Position numbers and translations under genes: made by a program. Under the pieces are notes generated by a model, which did not search any database, was not told where the DNA came from, and saw only the letters and a list, made by a program, of their open reading frames with translations. This document shows, piece by piece, positions 22,023 through 24,586 of a DNA stretch of 24,586 bases. This DNA is from Haplomitrium mnioides (taxonomy: Eukaryota > Marchantiophyta > Haplomitriopsida > Calobryales), in assembly GCA_049999725.1 (NCBI GenBank), contig JBNGIS010006224.1, positions 1-24,586 of the forward strand. The letters run 5' to 3'. Every line of letters begins with the position of its first letter. The stretch's first letter is position 1.

Positions 22023-23496
22023 GTGGTGAATGTTGCATGAAAAAGTTTGTTGGTGATTGTCGTAGTTTCCTTAAACAAGATTGCCACACTATGCACATAT
22101 TTTGGTTGAAGATTTGAAAGTGTCATGGAGGCAAGTCTAGTTGAGTACATCTAGATCCAACAAAGTGGGCAAAGTTAGTAGATCACTTCACAAGTTATGT
22201 GTAGGTCAGTAAAAGAACAAAAATGCACTAAAAGAAATTATGAGTTCAGAATTCATCACTATTTGGTAGAAAAGGTGTTTTGGCATTAGTAAAAAGACAT
22301 GTTAGTGCTTTTCAATTGTATAATTTAATCTTTTTGAAGCATTTTGAATTTGTGGTTGTATGTACTTACCAACCAAGATTATGGATACTATTTGGAAGCT
22401 AATTTCTTGAATCTCTTCATTCATGTGTGAACACAGAAGGAAAACCATATGGCAAGCCCAAGTATCTCTAAGGTTAGAGGTCATCTTGTTACTCAAAGTT
22501 CACTCCCACTTGTGCAAGCTAGCTCATCATTAGGGGCTACCCCACATCATCATAGTAGCTTTGTAATGACTTCAATTGTATGTAATTCTCCCCATGTTTT
22601 TTCATTCTCTCATTATTGGATTATTTCCAAAAAGTGGTAGAAACATAGTACAAAGCTTGACGTGGACCAGATGTGAGGAATTGGGGAAACCAACAATTGT
22701 TTTGGAATTTAATCAATGCTAGACATGATAAGGAAAAAAAGTCTGAAACCTTCTATCTAAGCCCTCATAATTAAGATTGCAATGTATATGATATACAGTT
22801 GCAATGTGTATTTTTGTGGTTAGTTGAATTTTCCACATCTTCAAAACTATATTATCCAATGACTTTACCGGATTTTTTGCATCCAAGTAACTACTAGTCA
22901 TGTGCTTTATGTGCTCTATCAATTGTGCAAAAAGTCCCAAGCACAAACCTTTTAGCAAACCCGTCTATCCATTCCATACTTTTGGATTTCTCTAAAAAAT
23001 CAATTTAAAGTGGTATGAATGAACCCGCAAAATAATGCTTGAGAGATGACATGTTTTGAGATTTGTTTGGATCCTCAATAGAGTGTTAGGCAACATTTTG
23101 GTTTTAACTTTCCCATTTCTTCTAGAAAGTGGGAGAAACTCAATACAAAGGTTGATGTAAACCTGTTGTTGGGAGCTAACAAGACCAACAATACGTCTTA
23201 ATATTTTGAATTTTTTTCTTAAGTAACTAATGTTGTACTTATTTCTTATTTGCATGTGGAGACACCATAATATCATGACTTGGAGCATTGAGTATTCTAG
23301 ATTTTAAGAAAAGGAGAAAAGTATTTTAGATTTTAAGTCATTAGTGAATGCTGATTATGCATATATGTCTCGTTGAAAGGACAAGAAAGAAGAAATTGTG
23401 GATGCTAGGATGTCTCATGTCACAATGTTTGTAGATGACATAATAATATTAAGTTTATTTGAGATTGCATTAGAATAAGAAAACTAACTTTTTGAA
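22023..23496. other. AT-rich flank without a recognisable gene
   Basis: Satellite and long-element homology both stop at about 22022. This stretch is AT-rich with frequent stops in all frames, and I recognise no protein, RNA gene or mobile-element terminus in it. One weakly repeated segment is present: AAAGTGGTAGAAAC (22631) and AAAGTGGGAGAAAC (23126) are each followed by TA/CAATACAAAG-like and CCAACAAT-like sequence, an offset of about 495 bp. If copy 3 is the 3' LTR of a larger element, this would be its internal region, but no polypurine tract supports that. Confidence 0.6.
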
Positions 23497-24169
23497 ATGC
23501 TTGTGGAGGTGAATCCATGTTCTATATTAAAAGTCACATTTTCTAATGAATCTCTATTTTCATATTTTTGCATGACTTTTGATATGACTCCAATTCACAC
23601 TGAATGTGCATTTTGTTTAGGAGAGCCTCAAGTGTTGGCAAAAAAAATGACTGTTGTGGAAGAACATTCCAAGCCAATTACTTTAAGTGATTTTACACCA
23701 CATGTATTGTTGTCAAAGAGGAAAGAAAAGAAATCAAAAGCAACCATTGCATCATAGTGTGACAAACAGAAGAAAGCATCATCTTCAAACTCAACTCTAA
23801 AGGTATCCATGCTCTCTAACATTAGAGAATTTGTTGTGTGGTAACATAGCTGAAATGTAATTCTTGTTTGTTGTTAAATTTTTGTTTTCCTCTTTTGTTA
23901 TAGCTTGCAATAGGTGATGTAGTAAACCTTCAAACGGTGGTGGATCTTTCCACTATGGCAACAAGGCAAGTAGCATGCTTGCCACTATTGATACACACCA
24001 TTGTGCTTCCATTGTTGCCTCATTTGCTCAAGAATGTGTAAAGCAAGTATTTTTCCTCAAAGTAGTATTGCTAGTTGGAAATAATGAGTATAAACTTTTG
24101 GCATATGTGAAAGGGGTGAACGTATTGTGGAAGTTCATGTTCTTCAAAAAAACTATTTGGTGTCACTAA
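23497..24169 (+). pseudogene. Possible decayed gene relic with an intron-like gap
   Basis: An open frame of 86 codons ends at TAG (23755-23757) in a lysine-rich stretch (KRKEKKSK). If that stop is ignored, the same frame continues to a good donor, AAG|GTATCC, at 23803. A 101-bp AT-rich gap ends in a pyrimidine-rich acceptor, TTTTGTTATAG, at 23903. Joining there keeps the frame, giving LAIGDVVNLQTVVDL and onwards. A further frame change near 23965-23975 would be needed to enter the 64-codon frame that runs to 24169. Thus one stop and one frameshift interrupt a coding-like track. I do not recognise the family, and chance open frames in AT-rich DNA could explain it. Confidence 0.28.
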
Positions 24170-24171
24170 TT

Positions 24172-24586
24172 CCAAGTGCTGCAAAAGATTTATTGACATA
24201 CTAATTGACTCTTAGTAGAATTCAAAATAATTTGCACATTGATGTTGTGGAATAGTCATTTGTATATTTTCTAAGACATGTAGTATGCGGGATTTTAATT
24301 TAGTAATCATAGTATTAAAAGCATCAGCAAAAGTATTTGTTAATAGAATTGAAAATAATTTGCAGGTTGATGTTGTGAAATAGTCATTTGCATCTTTTCT
24401 AAGATATTTGATATTTGGGACTTTAAATTAGTGATCACAATGATGAAAGCATCGACAAAAATATTTGAACATGGTTTGGAACATTTTTGTCTTGAATTTT
24501 ATAGCCCAAATGTCTAGTTCTTTGCACCTTTTCTTGAGCTGCTATATTAGGTTTAGGCTGAAGAAGGATGTAGATTGTGTTCAATA
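24172..24586. other. AT-rich right end, mostly a 128-bp duplication
   Basis: The last 415 bp hold the tandem duplication described separately, then about 115 bp with nothing recognised (TTGAACATGGTTTGGAAC onward). The window ends without a boundary. Confidence 0.6.
24216..24471 (+). repeat. Imperfect 128-bp tandem duplication
   Basis: The first unit starts TAGAATTCAAAATAATTTGC at 24216 and the second TAGAATTGAAAATAATTTGC at 24344. They share GTTGTG(G/A)AATAGTCATTTG, TTTTCTAAGA, and GCATC(A/G)(G/A)CAAAA in order. Differences are scattered substitutions, so the duplication is not very recent. There is no coding frame through either unit. Confidence 0.88.

Noticed and set aside
1-24586. tRNA, rRNA or telomere-repeat sequence
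   Set aside because: I saw no conserved tRNA arms, rRNA core sequence or TTTAGGG-type runs on either strand.

Overview
This window looks like non-coding, repeat-dominated eukaryotic nuclear DNA. A land plant with a large genome is the likeliest source: it has a complex satellite, LTR-like units of about 2.6-3.5 kb with 5-bp target-site duplications, and a nested LTR with a plant-style TATA box. I see no bacterial or viral gene, no rRNA or tRNA, and no intact protein gene. The plant assignment is inference.

Left half (1-12390): one continuous satellite array, cut by the left window edge. The basic repeat is a higher-order unit of about 188 bp made of seven related subunits of about 23, 30, 23, 33, 23, 28 and 28 bp. 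Most subunits begin ATTCACT or AGTCACT and end near CACATG. The array also carries kilobase-scale duplicated blocks, for example three versions of a roughly 1.1-kb block at about 361-1480, 3003-4140 and 6446-7510. Local gains and losses equal one subunit length (28 bp), which indicates unequal exchange in subunit register. The top strand is very poor in G.

Right-centre (12391-22022): three diverged copies of one long interspersed element sit in the right edge of the array. Copy 1 (12391-15386, +) and copy 2 (15609-18247, +) begin TGTC and end GACA or CACA. Copy 1 has an exact 5-bp target duplication (CTTTA), and copy 2 has one with a single mismatch (CCTTT/CCTCT). Both sit in satellite that reads continuously once the element is ignored. 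Copy 3 (18542 to about 22022) is inverted and joins non-satellite DNA on its right. All three look like solo LTRs or LTR-sized non-autonomous elements, because no gag or pol is present. Copy 3 is itself interrupted by a 1167-bp LTR-like insertion (19508-20674) with a TATC target duplication and a TATA box. The order of events is therefore satellite, then long elements, then the nested LTR.

Right flank (about 22023-24586): AT-rich DNA with no intact gene. It contains a possible decayed gene relic with an intron-like gap (23497-24169) and a 128-bp tandem duplication (24216-24471).

Nothing here behaves like a cooperating gene system. The interest lies in the three-level satellite structure, the clustered and nested insertions at the array edge, and the internal repeat modules of the long element.
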